NCBI GenBank assembly: GCA_011392765.1 | Contig: WYCW01000002.1 | Coordinates: 280,917-344,916 of the forward strand | Direction of reading: 5' to 3' | DNA: 64,000 nucleotides | Source: Candidatus Thiosymbion ectosymbiont of Catanema sp. Cochon2018 | GTDB lineage: Bacteria; Pseudomonadota; Gammaproteobacteria; Chromatiales; Chromatiaceae | Shown: positions 34,410 to 43,389 of the stretch, one piece after another | How the letters are laid out: every line of letters begins with the position of its first letter | How positions within the stretch are numbered: the first letter of the stretch is position 1 | Translations under genes and position numbers: made by a program | Notes under the pieces: generated by a model | What the model was told of the DNA's origin: nothing | Database searches by the model: none | Seen by the model: only the letters and a program-made list of their open reading frames with translations

Positions 34410-35570
34410 ATGGTCCTGAACACTACCGAAGAGATTATAGAAGACCTGCGTCAGGGCAAGATGGCCATCATCATGGACGACGAGGATCGGGAGAACGAGG
34501 GCGATCTTTTATTGGCTGCACAAAAGGTGACGCCGGAGGCGATCAACTTCATGGCCACGCACGGGCGGGGCCTGATTTGCCTCACTCTCACCAGGGAGCG
34601 CTGCCGGCGCCTGCACTTGCCGCTCATGGTGAATGACAGCCATACCTCCCACACCACGGCCTTTACCGTCTCCATCGAGGCTGCCCAGGGGGTTACCACC
34701 GGCATTTCCGCCGCCGACCGGGCAACTACCATCATCGCGGCCGTGGCAGCGGATGCCCAGCCCCACGACCTGATGCAACCAGGCCATGTCTTCCCTTTAA
34801 TGGCGAAGCCAGGTGGGGTCCTGGTGCGCGCCGGCCATACGGAAGCCGGCTGTGACCTGGCCCGGTTGGCGGGCCTGGAGCCGGCGGCGGTCATCGTCGA
34901 GGTCTTGAATGAAGACGGCACCATGGCTCGGCGCCCGGACCTCGAGGCCTTCGCCGCGACCCACGGTCTGAAGATTGGGACCATTGCCGACCTGATCCAG
35001 CACCGGGTGCACCATGAAAAGGCGGTGGTACACGAGTGTACCTGCGATCTGTCTACCGAGGTCGGAGATTTTCAGTTCTCCGCCTACCGGGATACTATCG
35101 ACAACGACCTGCACTTTGCCCTGACCCTGGGCGACATAGCGCCGACGCGGCCGACCCTGGTGCGCGTACACCTGCAGAACAGCCTGTGCGACCTGTTCGG
35201 TACCAGCCACAGCGGGTGTGGATGGCCCTTGCGAGACGCCATGCGCCGAATAGCCGCTGCCGGTGAGGGCGCTATCGTGGTCCTGCGCAACCGGGATCAC
35301 GCGGAGGACCTACTGGCCCGGATCCGGGCCCTGGATCGTCAGGATAGGAAAGACCGCATCCCCCATCACCGCCGCGATCGCGGCGAGCTGCGGACCTACG
35401 GGATCGGGGCCCAGATTCTGGCGGATCTCGGGGTGCGTAAGATGCGGGTCATGAGCGCACCCAGGGCCATGCACGGCATCTCCGGTTTCGATCTGGAGGT
35501 GGTGGAATATGTGCAGGGCGATCCGGCGGGCAGTGCTGAGGGGGAATTTTCACCGGGTGAACGTGCATAA
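34410..35570 (+). CDS. ribB: 3,4-dihydroxy-2-butanone 4-phosphate synthase with degenerate GTP cyclohydrolase II domain
   Basis: A 386-residue protein. The N-terminal half is RibB: MDDEDRENEGDLLLAAQKVT, MATHGRGLICLTLT, DSHTSHTTAFTVSIEA, and RAGHTEAGCDLARLAGL. The C-terminal half resembles RibA but reads NSLCDLFGTSHSGCG where active enzymes have a three-Cys zinc site (two of the three appear lost), and the catalytic EGR.IGL stretch is missing. Such proteins (RibBX) make the four-carbon riboflavin precursor, while a separate RibA is required. ATG 34410 is chosen from the RibB start MVLNTTEEIIEDLR. Next gene of the pathway, ribH, is 1.86 kb away because of an inserted restriction-modification pair. 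Confidence 0.88.
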   Translation: MVLNTTEEIIEDLRQGKMAIIMDDEDRENEGDLLLAAQKVTPEAINFMATHGRGLICLTLTRERCRRLHLPLMVNDSHTSHTTAFTVSIEAAQGVTTGISAADRATTIIAAVAADAQPHDLMQPGHVFPLMAKPGGVLVRAGHTEAGCDLARLAGLEPAAVIVEVLNEDGTMARRPDLEAFAATHGLKIGTIADLIQHRVHHEKAVVHECTCDLSTEVGDFQFSAYRDTIDNDLHFALTLGDIAPTRPTLVRVHLQNSLCDLFGTSHSGCGWPLRDAMRRIAAAGEGAIVVLRNRDHAEDLLARIRALDRQDRKDRIPHHRRDRGELRTYGIGAQILADLGVRKMRVMSAPRAMHGISGFDLEVVEYVQGDPAGSAEGEFSPGERA

Positions 35571-35606
35571 GAGGTTGTCGTGTACAAATGGAGATATAGG
35601 AAGTAA

Positions 35607-36443
35607 ATGTCAACACGAGAAGAATTTGAAAAGCAGCTTAAAGAGTTTGTTGGCGGGCTTCAAAAGTATATTAGCACGAAAGATGGTCAATGGACTGTTA
35701 AAGGATTTGTTGATGTGTTTGAAAACATTTACACGATTTCGTCGGATACGAAGATCGTATCAAAAATTCTTGAAATTCATCTCTTCCCTAAAATCATGGA
35801 GTTTACAAAACGATATGGCTACAGGGTTGTCCTCGCGGAACATCAAAACTATTATCCAGACCTCTCGTTCGTAGATGCAGAAGACGAAAACATAAAGTTT
35901 GCCGTGGATTTCAAAACCACATATCGGAATCCGGGCAAACCATTTCTGTGTAATGGCTTTACTCTTGGTTCTCATGGCAAATATTTCGAGGATCGAACCA
36001 GTACCAAGAATATTCAGTTTCCTTACGGATCGTACTCAGGTCATTTTTGCTTGGGCATTATTTACAGCCGTGTAGATGGTTCAGCGATTGATGAAACAAA
36101 AAGCTATAAGCTTAATAAGCTTCAGTCTATTACCTCCGTTGTGAGAGATTTCCAGTTTTTCGTTGCGGAAAAATGGAGAATAGCTAGTGACAAAAGTGGT
36201 AGTGGAAATACAGCAAATATAGGCAGTATCAACAACATAGAAGACATATTGAGTGGAAACGGCATGTTTTCCAAGTTAGGGGAATCGTGGTTTGACGATT
36301 ACTGGATGAATTATAATAAGATCATAATCTCTGATGGAAATGGTGGCACCAAAAAGATCGCCTCGTTGAAGGAATTCGTTGAGTATAGGAAAGGCGATGT
36401 ATCATTGATTGTCCCGAAACACAACCAAGCACCCAAAAGGTGA
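35607..36443 (+). CDS. EcoRV-like type II restriction endonuclease
   Basis: A 278-residue protein that matches the EcoRV plan: SSDTKIVSKILEIHLFPKIM, the catalytic PDLSF...FAVDFKTTY (PD...DxK, equivalent to EcoRV Asp74, Asp90, Lys92), TKNIQFPYGSYSGHFCLGII, and GSGNTANIGSI, nearly identical to the EcoRV DNA-recognition loop (SGNTTNIGS). That similarity suggests recognition of GATATC or a close relative. Base composition is much more AT-rich than its neighbours. It ends 4 bases before the methylase start and begins 36 bases after ribB, which marks a recent insertion into the rib cluster. Confidence 0.85.
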   Translation: MSTREEFEKQLKEFVGGLQKYISTKDGQWTVKGFVDVFENIYTISSDTKIVSKILEIHLFPKIMEFTKRYGYRVVLAEHQNYYPDLSFVDAEDENIKFAVDFKTTYRNPGKPFLCNGFTLGSHGKYFEDRTSTKNIQFPYGSYSGHFCLGIIYSRVDGSAIDETKSYKLNKLQSITSVVRDFQFFVAEKWRIASDKSGSGNTANIGSINNIEDILSGNGMFSKLGESWFDDYWMNYNKIIISDGNGGTKKIASLKEFVEYRKGDVSLIVPKHNQAPKR

Positions 36444-36447
36444 AAAA

Positions 36448-37374
36448 TTGAAAGTAAATGTACCCCCAATAAAGTCCCAGGGAATAAAAACCAAGCTCGT
36501 ACCTTGGATCAATAGCATTATTCCTCATGATTTTGAGGGTGTATGGATAGAACCCTTCATGGGTACGGGGGTCGTTGCCTTTAATCTCGCACTAAACCAC
36601 GCACTATTATGCGATACAAATCCACATCTCATTAATTTTTACAAATCCGTGGCTGCCGGAGATATTACCCCGGAAATAGTTCGAGATTTTCTGGAACGAG
36701 AAGGCGCAACGCTATCGGAGGAAGGCGAGTCACATTATTATAAAATAAGGGAACGATTTAATAAGGCGCATAATCCACTGGACTTTCTATTTCTTAACAG
36801 GGCCGGATTTAATGGGATGATTCGTTTCAATCGTAGAGGAGAACTCAATATACCTTTTTGCCGTAAACCACGAAGATTCGCCCAAGCTTATGTAACGAAA
36901 ATAGTAAATCAGGTGTCACATGTAAGTCGTTTATTGAGAACAAAAGACTTTACCTTTAAATGCCAAGGTTTTGGGAAGGCAATAGCAGAGGGTAGAAGTA
37001 CGGATATTATCTACTGCGATCCTCCCTACATCGATAGACATGTGGATTATTACAATGGATGGGGTAGTGACCATGAAAAAGCATTGTATAAAGCTCTGTC
37101 AGACATTCCCGGCAAGTTTATTCTTTCTACGTGGCATCATAATGAGTATAGAAAAAACGAGTATATTGATTCTCTATGGGGTGAATTCAATATCCTGACA
37201 CGCGAGCATTTTTATCACGTCGGCGGCAGTGAGAAAAATCGCAACCCAATGGTTGAGGTTATAGTTACAAACTACGACACATCAGTATATGAATATCGAG
37301 AACAAGAAAGGCAAGAGCAGCTAATGTTATTGGAAAGGCAAGCATCATACAGCGCATATACCCGTTGCACGTGA
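36448..37374 (+). CDS. DNA adenine methyltransferase, M.EcoRV-like (Dam class)
   Basis: A 308-residue N6-adenine methylase. VPPIKSQGIKTKLVPWINSI starts the family; motif I region WIEPFMGTGVVAFNLA; LCDTNPHLINFY; FLFLNRAGFNGMIRFNRRG; motif IV CDPPYIDRHVDYYN; FILSTWHHNEYR; EHFYHVGGSEKNRNPMVE. Alpha-class, Dam/DpnM/M.EcoRV-type. It protects host DNA from the upstream nuclease. TTG 36448 is chosen (preceded by AGGTGA and matching the M.EcoRV start); a TTG at 36409 is less likely. AT-rich like its partner. Confidence 0.85.
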   Translation: MKVNVPPIKSQGIKTKLVPWINSIIPHDFEGVWIEPFMGTGVVAFNLALNHALLCDTNPHLINFYKSVAAGDITPEIVRDFLEREGATLSEEGESHYYKIRERFNKAHNPLDFLFLNRAGFNGMIRFNRRGELNIPFCRKPRRFAQAYVTKIVNQVSHVSRLLRTKDFTFKCQGFGKAIAEGRSTDIIYCDPPYIDRHVDYYNGWGSDHEKALYKALSDIPGKFILSTWHHNEYRKNEYIDSLWGEFNILTREHFYHVGGSEKNRNPMVEVIVTNYDTSVYEYREQERQEQLMLLERQASYSAYTRCT

Positions 37375-37431
37375 ATATTTTGGTAACGGTCCCGAATTTC
37401 CTTGTCATTTTTCAGGGGAGAAATCAGCTCC

Positions 37432-37902
37432 ATGGCAATCAAGACCATCGAGGGCGCGCTGCGCGCCAACAATGCCCGTTTCTGCCTGGTGGTTTCCCGC
37501 TTCAACAGCTTTGTGGTGGAGAACCTGCTCGCAGGTGCGGTAGATACCCTGCAACGCCATGGCGTCGAAGACTCGGAGCTGACCATCGTCCGCGTCCCCG
37601 GGGCCTTCGAAATGCCGGTGACCATCGAACGCATCGCCGCCAAGGGCGGGTATGATGCAATCATTGCCATCGGCGCCGTAATCCGAGGCGGTACACCCCA
37701 TTTCGACTATGTGGCCGGCGAGTGCGTCAAGGGGATGGCGCAGGTGAGCCTGAAGCACGGGATCCCGGTCTCATTCGGCGTGCTTACCGTGGACACCATC
37801 GAGCAGGCCATCGAACGTGCCGGCACCAAGGCCGGCAACAAAGGGGCGGATGCGGCCGTGTCCGCGCTCGAGATGGTGAACCTGTTACGGCAATTAGACT
37901 GA
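37432..37902 (+). CDS. ribH: 6,7-dimethyl-8-ribityllumazine synthase
   Basis: A 156-residue penultimate enzyme of riboflavin synthesis. Motifs: [55 protein letters not shown] (catalytic His in PHFDYV), [20 protein letters not shown] and [17 protein letters not shown] 37432. One base separates its stop from nusB, a common arrangement in gammaproteobacteria. Confidence 0.93.
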   Translation: MAIKTIEGALRANNARFCLVVSRFNSFVVENLLAGAVDTLQRHGVEDSELTIVRVPGAFEMPVTIERIAAKGGYDAIIAIGAVIRGGTPHFDYVAGECVKGMAQVSLKHGIPVSFGVLTVDTIEQAIERAGTKAGNKGADAAVSALEMVNLLRQLD

Positions 37903-37903
37903 G

Positions 37904-38407
37904 ATGATCGGACGCCGCAGCCGGGCGCGTCGCTATGCCGTGCTTGCCCTCTATCAGTGGCAGCTCACCGGGCAGGACCCCCAGGAAATCGGTCGCCACT
38001 TCTTCGATGACCCCGCTTGGGTAGAGGAGGTCGCCGTATCCCTCAGCGACCCGGGGGATACGCCGGATGCCGGCGCCGAGCAAGGGCAGGCCTACGATCC
38101 GGAACTGTTCCGGCAGCTCCTGTACGGCGTTCCCGCGTGCCGGAAAGAGCTGGACGCATGCCTGCAGCCGGCCCTGGATCGTCCCATCGAGCAGGTGGAC
38201 CCGGTGGAATGCGCCATTCTGCGTGCCGGCACCTACGAGCTGCTTTACAGCCCCGCCGTGCCCTATCGGGTGGCCATCAACGAGGCGGTCGATCTGGCAA
38301 AGTTGCTCGGGGCCGAGCAGGGTCACCGTTATGTCAACGGCGTCCTCGACCGGATCGCCCGCGACATGCGCGGCCGAGAGACAGGTACGGATGCATCGAC
38401 CGACTAG
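37904..38407 (+). CDS. nusB: Transcription antitermination factor NusB
   Basis: A 167-residue helical RNA-binding protein of the rRNA antitermination complex: RRSRARRYAVLALYQWQLTG at the N-terminus, then RPIEQVDPVECAILRAGTYE and AINEAVDLAKLLGAEQGHRY, VNGVLDRIAR. Follows ribH directly. The stop GAC TAG is followed at once by 'gggctgttgaca', the end of a dispersed repeat, another example of an element starting at a CTAG stop. Confidence 0.92.
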   Translation: MIGRRSRARRYAVLALYQWQLTGQDPQEIGRHFFDDPAWVEEVAVSLSDPGDTPDAGAEQGQAYDPELFRQLLYGVPACRKELDACLQPALDRPIEQVDPVECAILRAGTYELLYSPAVPYRVAINEAVDLAKLLGAEQGHRYVNGVLDRIARDMRGRETGTDASTD

Positions 38408-38666
38408 GGGCTGTTGACATAATCGTCGTGCCAACCGCCAATAGGACAGGATTAACAGGATTTTCAGGATTAACAAGATTTTTCATTTGTAGGACTCGTT
38501 GGACGGGAACTGACAGAGGAGATCATCGGGGTGGCCGATGCGGTACCTAATGAGCCTGGCTCTGGTTTTCCAGGGAAGGTCTACGAACAAGAAAAAATCC
38601 TGTCAATCCTGGAAATCCTGTTAATCCTGTACTATTAGTGGTTTTCACCGTCCTTGATAGAGAACC
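38408..38666. repeat. Inverted-repeat spacer between nusB and thiL
   Basis: Arms 'aggattaacaggattttcag' (38443 onward) and 'ctggaaatcctgttaatcct' (ending about 38628) form a long imperfect hairpin; this type of 'caggattaacaggat' repeat is common in environmental proteobacteria. No gene. Confidence 0.5.
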
Positions 38667-39665
38667 ATGAAGACAGACATGAATTCGTGGTCAGGGGCCG
38701 ATGGTTTGTCCGAATTCGATCTGATCCGAAATCACTTCTCCCATGTCGGCAGCCGGCGGGCGGATGTGGCCGTGGGCATCGGCGATGATTGTGCCCTGCT
38801 GAAGGTTCCTCAGGGCTATGAGCTTGCCGCCGGCATTGACACCTTGGTAGCGGGCATTCACTTTTTCCCCGCCTGCGATCCGGAAGGGCTGGGACACAAA
38901 TCGCTGGCCGTGAGTCTGAGCGACCTGGCCGCCATGGGCGCGGAGCCCGCCTGGGCGACCCTTGCCCTCACGCTCCCGGACGCCGACGAGTCCTGGCTGA
39001 ATGCCTTCAGCCGTGGTTTTGGCCGGCTTGCCGAGAGACATGGGGTCGCGCTCGTCGGCGGCGACCTGACCCGCGGTCCGCTGACCATAACGGTGCAGGT
39101 GCAGGGCCTGGTCCCGGCAGCGGCGGCGGTGCTCCGCAGCGGCGCGCGGCCCGGTGATCTGGTCTGGGTCAGCGGGACTCTGGGGGACGCCGGTCTCGCC
39201 CTGCGCTTACTCGATGCCGGAGAGTCGGTATCCGAGTTTTTGCGCAGACGCCTGGAAAGACCCACCCCGCGGGTCGAGTTGGGCCTGGCCCTGCGGGGTA
39301 TCGCCACGGCCATGATCGACCTGTCCGACGGATTGGCGGCGGACCTGGGGCATATCCTGGCGGCGAGCGGCGTCGGCGCCGAGATCCGGCTCCCGGACCT
39401 TCCCCTCTCCCCGGCGGTAAGCGAGCGGTTAGCGGTGGATGCGGACTGGGGGCTACCGCTGGCGTCGGGGGACGACTATGAGCTCTGCTTCTGCGTCCCC
39501 GAACACAAGTGCGCACAGATCGCAACCCTGGCGAAACGGCTCGGTATTCGACTCCGGACCATCGGCCATATCCGGCCGGAGGGGGGGTTGCATTGCCTGC
39601 TGGAGAACGGGGCAACCTGGAACCCACCACGAGCGGGCTATGACCATTTCGCGGCCGCGGGTTGA
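38667..39665 (+). CDS. thiL: Thiamine-monophosphate kinase
   Basis: A 332-residue enzyme that phosphorylates TMP to the cofactor TPP. Signature: GLSEFDLIRNHF, VAVGIGDDCALLKVPQGYEL (Mg/ATP site), AGIDTLVAGIHFFP, SLSDLAAMGAEPAWATLALT, ALVGGDLTRGPLTITVQVQG, MIDLSDGLAADLGHI. ATG 38667. The 3' end overlaps pgpA by 26 bases. Confidence 0.92.
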   Translation: MKTDMNSWSGADGLSEFDLIRNHFSHVGSRRADVAVGIGDDCALLKVPQGYELAAGIDTLVAGIHFFPACDPEGLGHKSLAVSLSDLAAMGAEPAWATLALTLPDADESWLNAFSRGFGRLAERHGVALVGGDLTRGPLTITVQVQGLVPAAAAVLRSGARPGDLVWVSGTLGDAGLALRLLDAGESVSEFLRRRLERPTPRVELGLALRGIATAMIDLSDGLAADLGHILAASGVGAEIRLPDLPLSPAVSERLAVDADWGLPLASGDDYELCFCVPEHKCAQIATLAKRLGIRLRTIGHIRPEGGLHCLLENGATWNPPRAGYDHFAAAG

Positions 39666-40140
39666 AGACCGGGCCTTGCCGGGCTTCGCGTGGCGCCGGC
39701 CCCATCACTGGCTGGCTTACGGCTTCGGTGCCGGGCTCTCCCCCTGGGCACCCGGCACGGCTGGGACCCTTGCCGCCATCCCGCTCTATCTGCTGTTGCG
39801 ACCCCTGCCGCTCAGCTGGTATCTGGGCGTGTTGCTGCTGATGTTCCTGAGCGGGGTCTGGGCCTGCGGCAAGACGGAGCGGGAGCTGCGTACTCAGGAC
39901 CCCGCACCCATCGTCTGGGACGAGATGCTGGGATTTCTGCTGGCCATGACCTCGGCGCCACCGGGATGGCCGTGGCTCCTGGCGGGATTCATCCTGTTTC
40001 GCGGTTTCGACATCCTCAAGCCCTGGCCGATCGGCGCGCTGGATAAACGGGTACCGGGCGGGCTCGGGATCATTCTGGATGACCTCGTCGCCGGGGCCAT
40101 GACCTGGGTACTGCTGCAGTCGGCGGTGCACCTCTTATGA
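39640..40140 (+). CDS. pgpA: Phosphatidylglycerophosphatase A
   Basis: A 166-residue membrane phosphatase: YGFGAGLSPWAPGTAGTLAA, ERELRTQDPAPIVWDEMLGF, FILFRGFDILKPWPIGALDK and GLGIILDDLVAGAMTW are diagnostic, with three to four membrane helices. It converts phosphatidylglycerol phosphate to phosphatidylglycerol. ATG 39640 lies inside thiL; thiL-pgpA is the usual gammaproteobacterial order. Confidence 0.9.
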   Translation: MTISRPRVEDRALPGFAWRRPHHWLAYGFGAGLSPWAPGTAGTLAAIPLYLLLRPLPLSWYLGVLLLMFLSGVWACGKTERELRTQDPAPIVWDEMLGFLLAMTSAPPGWPWLLAGFILFRGFDILKPWPIGALDKRVPGGLGIILDDLVAGAMTWVLLQSAVHLL

Positions 40141-40311
40141 ACCACAGAGATGCCGAGGACGCGAGAAAGCGATATACTGCCACACAGCACAATCTGAGCT
40201 TTTGAATTTCCCCCTCACCCCCGCCCTCTCCCGGAGGGAGAGGGAATGAAATGCGCAGATTGTGCGTGTGGCAGTATAACTCGCCTATTACGCCTTTGTG
40301 GTTCATTCGAA

Positions 40312-42414
40312 TCAGTCACGCACAGCCGCACGGGGCCGACGAGTGGAACCGAGGCGGATAACATCGGCAAGGATGCGGGCCGCTTCCTTTACCTGAATCC
40401 GCGCAATGACTTCCCGTTGTTTCTCCAAGGCGTCCTGATCCACGTCGTCGGCATCTTCATCCACCGGATCGATGCCTTGTGACCGTAGAAATGCCTCGCG
40501 CTGATCTTTGAGCACCCGTTCGCGTCGTTTTGATTCGATGCGTCTATCCCGCTCGCGGAGAGAAACGACGGTCTGATCGTCCAACTCTTTGAGCACGCGC
40601 TCCCGCGCGGTCAGCATGCCGAATCCGGGGTCGTGACGGATACGCTTGTCAGAGCGCCGCTGGAGCGATTTCGCTCCTCCCTTGTTCAGAGAGATCCGCA
40701 CGTAATCGGCCGGGTCGATTTTGGCCCAGGGTATCGGGTTGTCCAGGGCACGCTCGCCGTGGTCGTCCAGATCCAGCACCGTCGGGAACCTGATGTCGGG
40801 CACCACGCCGCGTAGCTGCGTACTGCCGCCGCTGATCCGGAAGAACTCCGCCACCGTAAGGCGCAGGCGCCCGAGGTCGTCTTCATGGCTGGGTATGAAG
40901 CGATTGAGATCGATCAGGGTTTGGACCGTTCCTTTGCCGAACGTCGGCTCGCCGATAATGATCCCGCGCCCATAGTCCTGCATCGCACCGGCGAAGATCT
41001 CGGAAGCGGAGGCACTGTTGCGGTTGACGAGTACCGCCAGCGGCCCCCGGTAGACGATGCCCGGGTCCGGATCTGTCTCGACCTCAACCTTGCCGAAGGC
41101 GTCCTTTACCTGCACGATCGGACCCTTATCGATAAAGAGTCCCGTCAGCTCGGTTGCTTCGGTAAGGGAACCGCCTCCGTTTCCGCGCAGATCCACCACA
41201 ATGCCGTTTACGCCTTGTCGCTTAAGTCCCTGAATCAGGTTCCGCACGTCCTGAGTCGTGCTGCGGAAGTTTTCATTTCCCTTTGATTCGGCTTGGAAAT
41301 CGCGATAGAAGACCGGAATCTCGATCACCCCGATGCGAGTCCCCGGAGCATTTCCCAGGGCATCGATCAAATAGCTCTTGGCGGCCTGATCTTCGAGCTT
41401 GATCTCGTTGCGTACAAGGGAAACTTCGCGCGTCATTCCGTCCGATCCGGAGGACTTGGGCCGGATCCGCAGACGTACCACCGTCCCCTTGGGACCACGG
41501 ATCTTGTCTACTACATCCTGGAGGCGCCAACCGATCACGTCCTCCATTACGCCGTTCCCCTGGGCAACGCCGACGATACGGTCGCCGCCGTGGATCAGGC
41601 CGCTTTGCCGTGCCGGCCCTCCGGGGATGGTACGCTGGACCACCGTGTACTCGTTCTCCCCACGCAGCACCGCACCGATGCCTTCGAGGGAAAGCCGCAT
41701 GCTGATGTCGAAGTTCTCGGAGCTACTCGGCGACATGTAGCTCGTATGGGGCTCCAAGCTCCGGGTGTAGGCATTGATAAAGGCCTGAAAGACGTCGTCG
41801 CTGTCGAACTGCCGGACCTGCCGTGCCAGCCCCTGGTAGCGTTTACCCAGGAGTTCCGGGATCTTATCCGCCTTCTCCTTGGAAAGGCGCAGCCCGAGCC
41901 AATCGTTCTTCACCCGCTTGCGCCAGATTTTGTCGAGAGCGGCGCGGTTCTTTGCGCGCTTTGCCTCGGAGCGGTCGAAACGATAGTTCTCCGCACGGTT
42001 GAAGTTGAATCCCTTGTCTAATAGAGACAAGGCGAACCTGACCCGCTCGTCGACCCGGCGGCGATAGAGGCGGAAGATATCGAAGGCAACGTCGAGCTTT
42101 CCCCGTGCCAGATCATCATCCAGACGATGAACATCGCGCCTGAAACGATCGTAATCCCGCTGCAGGAAGAAAGATCGGTTAGGGTCCAGGGCCTCGAGGT
42201 AGTTCTCCAAGACCTGCTCGGCAAACCTGTCGTTCAAGGTTATTTTGCGGTAGTGATACTCCTTCAGCGCCTGGTTGATGACCATCGTGGCCTTTTGTTG
42301 GCGGTGCGTGGGTACCAGAGTCGAAATCGGTATGTCTTGAGATTTGGCGCCGACCGGTGCGGTAGGCAGTGCCAACAGAAAGGCAACCAGCAACGAGATC
42401 AGACGCTGTCTCAT
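40312..42414 (-). CDS. prc: Carboxy-terminal processing (tail-specific) protease
   Basis: A 700-residue periplasmic serine protease. Signal peptide MRQRLISLLVAFLLALPTAP; helical N-domain (EYHYRKITLNDRFAEQVLEN, LDPNRSFFLQRDYDRF); PDZ domain around IPGGPARQSGLIHGGDRIVG; S41 core with LRGNGGGSLTEATELTGLFI, catalytic Ser in NRNSASASEIFAGAMQDYGR and Lys in GEPTFGKGTVQTL. It trims C-termini and degrades tagged or misfolded envelope proteins. ATG 42414 is chosen; a GTG at 42423 is possible. Convergent with pgpA. Confidence 0.93.
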   Translation of the reverse strand: MRQRLISLLVAFLLALPTAPVGAKSQDIPISTLVPTHRQQKATMVINQALKEYHYRKITLNDRFAEQVLENYLEALDPNRSFFLQRDYDRFRRDVHRLDDDLARGKLDVAFDIFRLYRRRVDERVRFALSLLDKGFNFNRAENYRFDRSEAKRAKNRAALDKIWRKRVKNDWLGLRLSKEKADKIPELLGKRYQGLARQVRQFDSDDVFQAFINAYTRSLEPHTSYMSPSSSENFDISMRLSLEGIGAVLRGENEYTVVQRTIPGGPARQSGLIHGGDRIVGVAQGNGVMEDVIGWRLQDVVDKIRGPKGTVVRLRIRPKSSGSDGMTREVSLVRNEIKLEDQAAKSYLIDALGNAPGTRIGVIEIPVFYRDFQAESKGNENFRSTTQDVRNLIQGLKRQGVNGIVVDLRGNGGGSLTEATELTGLFIDKGPIVQVKDAFGKVEVETDPDPGIVYRGPLAVLVNRNSASASEIFAGAMQDYGRGIIIGEPTFGKGTVQTLIDLNRFIPSHEDDLGRLRLTVAEFFRISGGSTQLRGVVPDIRFPTVLDLDDHGERALDNPIPWAKIDPADYVRISLNKGGAKSLQRRSDKRIRHDPGFGMLTARERVLKELDDQTVVSLRERDRRIESKRRERVLKDQREAFLRSQGIDPVDEDADDVDQDALEKQREVIARIQVKEAARILADVIRLGSTRRPRAAVRD

Positions 42415-42469
42415 AAGGGCCACTCGTAGGATAAACAGACGGAACGATTAAGTATAATACGGTACATCA

Positions 42470-43225
42470 TCAATCGGCATCCGGATCGATCCAGATCAGA
42501 CTCGCCATGCGCCCGGTGACTTTATCACGCCGGTAGGAAAAGAAGCGCTCAGGGTCGGAGTAGGTACAGAGCCCGCCGCCCCACACCCGGTCGACCCCGC
42601 AGGCATGCAGACGCCCACGTGCCAAGGCATAGAGATTCGCCAGCCATTCGGACTCGGACTCGGCTACCGGCACGAACGCGGCCTTGGTGTCTTCGCCTCC
42701 CTGCGCAAGGAAACGCGCCCGTACCTCGGCTCCCACCTCGAAGACCTGCGGACCGATGGCCGGTCCCAACCAACACAGGATCTCTCGGGGCGGCACCGCG
42801 AGTCGGGCGATGGTCGCCTCGATAACACCCTCCGCCAGCCCCCGCCAGCCCGCGTGTACTGCCGCCACGCGGGTCCCTGCCTCATCGCACAGCAGCAGTG
42901 GCAAACAATCCGCGGTCAGCACGGCACACACCTCCCGCGGGCCTGCGGCGATTATGGCATCTGCCCGGCAGTCCCTGGGGTTTTCGGCCACATCGGCGAC
43001 CGCACGACCGTGGACCTGCCGCAACCAATGGGGCTCCGCGGGCAGCACAAGGCGCTCGCGCAGCAGGGCGCGATTTTGCGCTACCAGGGATGGTTCGTCC
43101 CCCACATGATCGGCCAGATTCAGGCCGGCGAAGGGTCCCGTGCTGACACCTCCGTCGCGCGTGGTGCACAGGGCCCGCACCCGCGGCGGGGCGGACCAAT
43201 TCGGTTCAATCCAGTGTATGTCCAT
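42470..43225 (-). CDS. pgeF: Peptidoglycan editing factor PgeF (YfiH, laccase-domain family)
   Basis: A 251-residue protein: TTRDGGVSTGPFAGLNLADH, HWLRQVHGRAVADV, VCAVLTADCLPLLLCDEAGT, RVAAVHAGWRGLAEGVIEAT, and the C-terminal CTYSDPERFFSYRRDKVTGR. His and Cys residues form the metal site. The family removes wrongly incorporated L-Ser from muropeptide precursors and was once called polyphenol oxidase. ATG 43225 begins MDIHWIEPNW; the upstream extension enters a hairpin repeat. Downstream of rluD on the same strand, the usual neighbour. Confidence 0.9.
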   Translation of the reverse strand: MDIHWIEPNWSAPPRVRALCTTRDGGVSTGPFAGLNLADHVGDEPSLVAQNRALLRERLVLPAEPHWLRQVHGRAVADVAENPRDCRADAIIAAGPREVCAVLTADCLPLLLCDEAGTRVAAVHAGWRGLAEGVIEATIARLAVPPREILCWLGPAIGPQVFEVGAEVRARFLAQGGEDTKAAFVPVAESESEWLANLYALARGRLHACGVDRVWGGGLCTYSDPERFFSYRRDKVTGRMASLIWIDPDAD

Positions 43226-43389
43226 CACGTCCCCGAAGAACCACGGAGGCAGACACAGATAAACACGGATCACAATCTGTGTTTATCTGTGTCCATCCGT
43301 GGTTCTAATGCAAGTAAAAACCCCGGATTGAGAACGCCCCCTAGGAATTGCTCACAGGCTGACTTCTGCCTGAATGTTACCTCACGGAT
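43226..43389. repeat. Long hairpin repeat plus repeat end between rluD and pgeF
   Basis: 43235-43307: 'aaccacggaggcagacacag' and its near-perfect inverse around 'atcacaatc'. At 43325-43345 lies 'attgagaacgccccctagg', an end of the CTAGG-GCGTTCTCAATTAA family. Together they separate two genes that are normally close. Confidence 0.6.
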
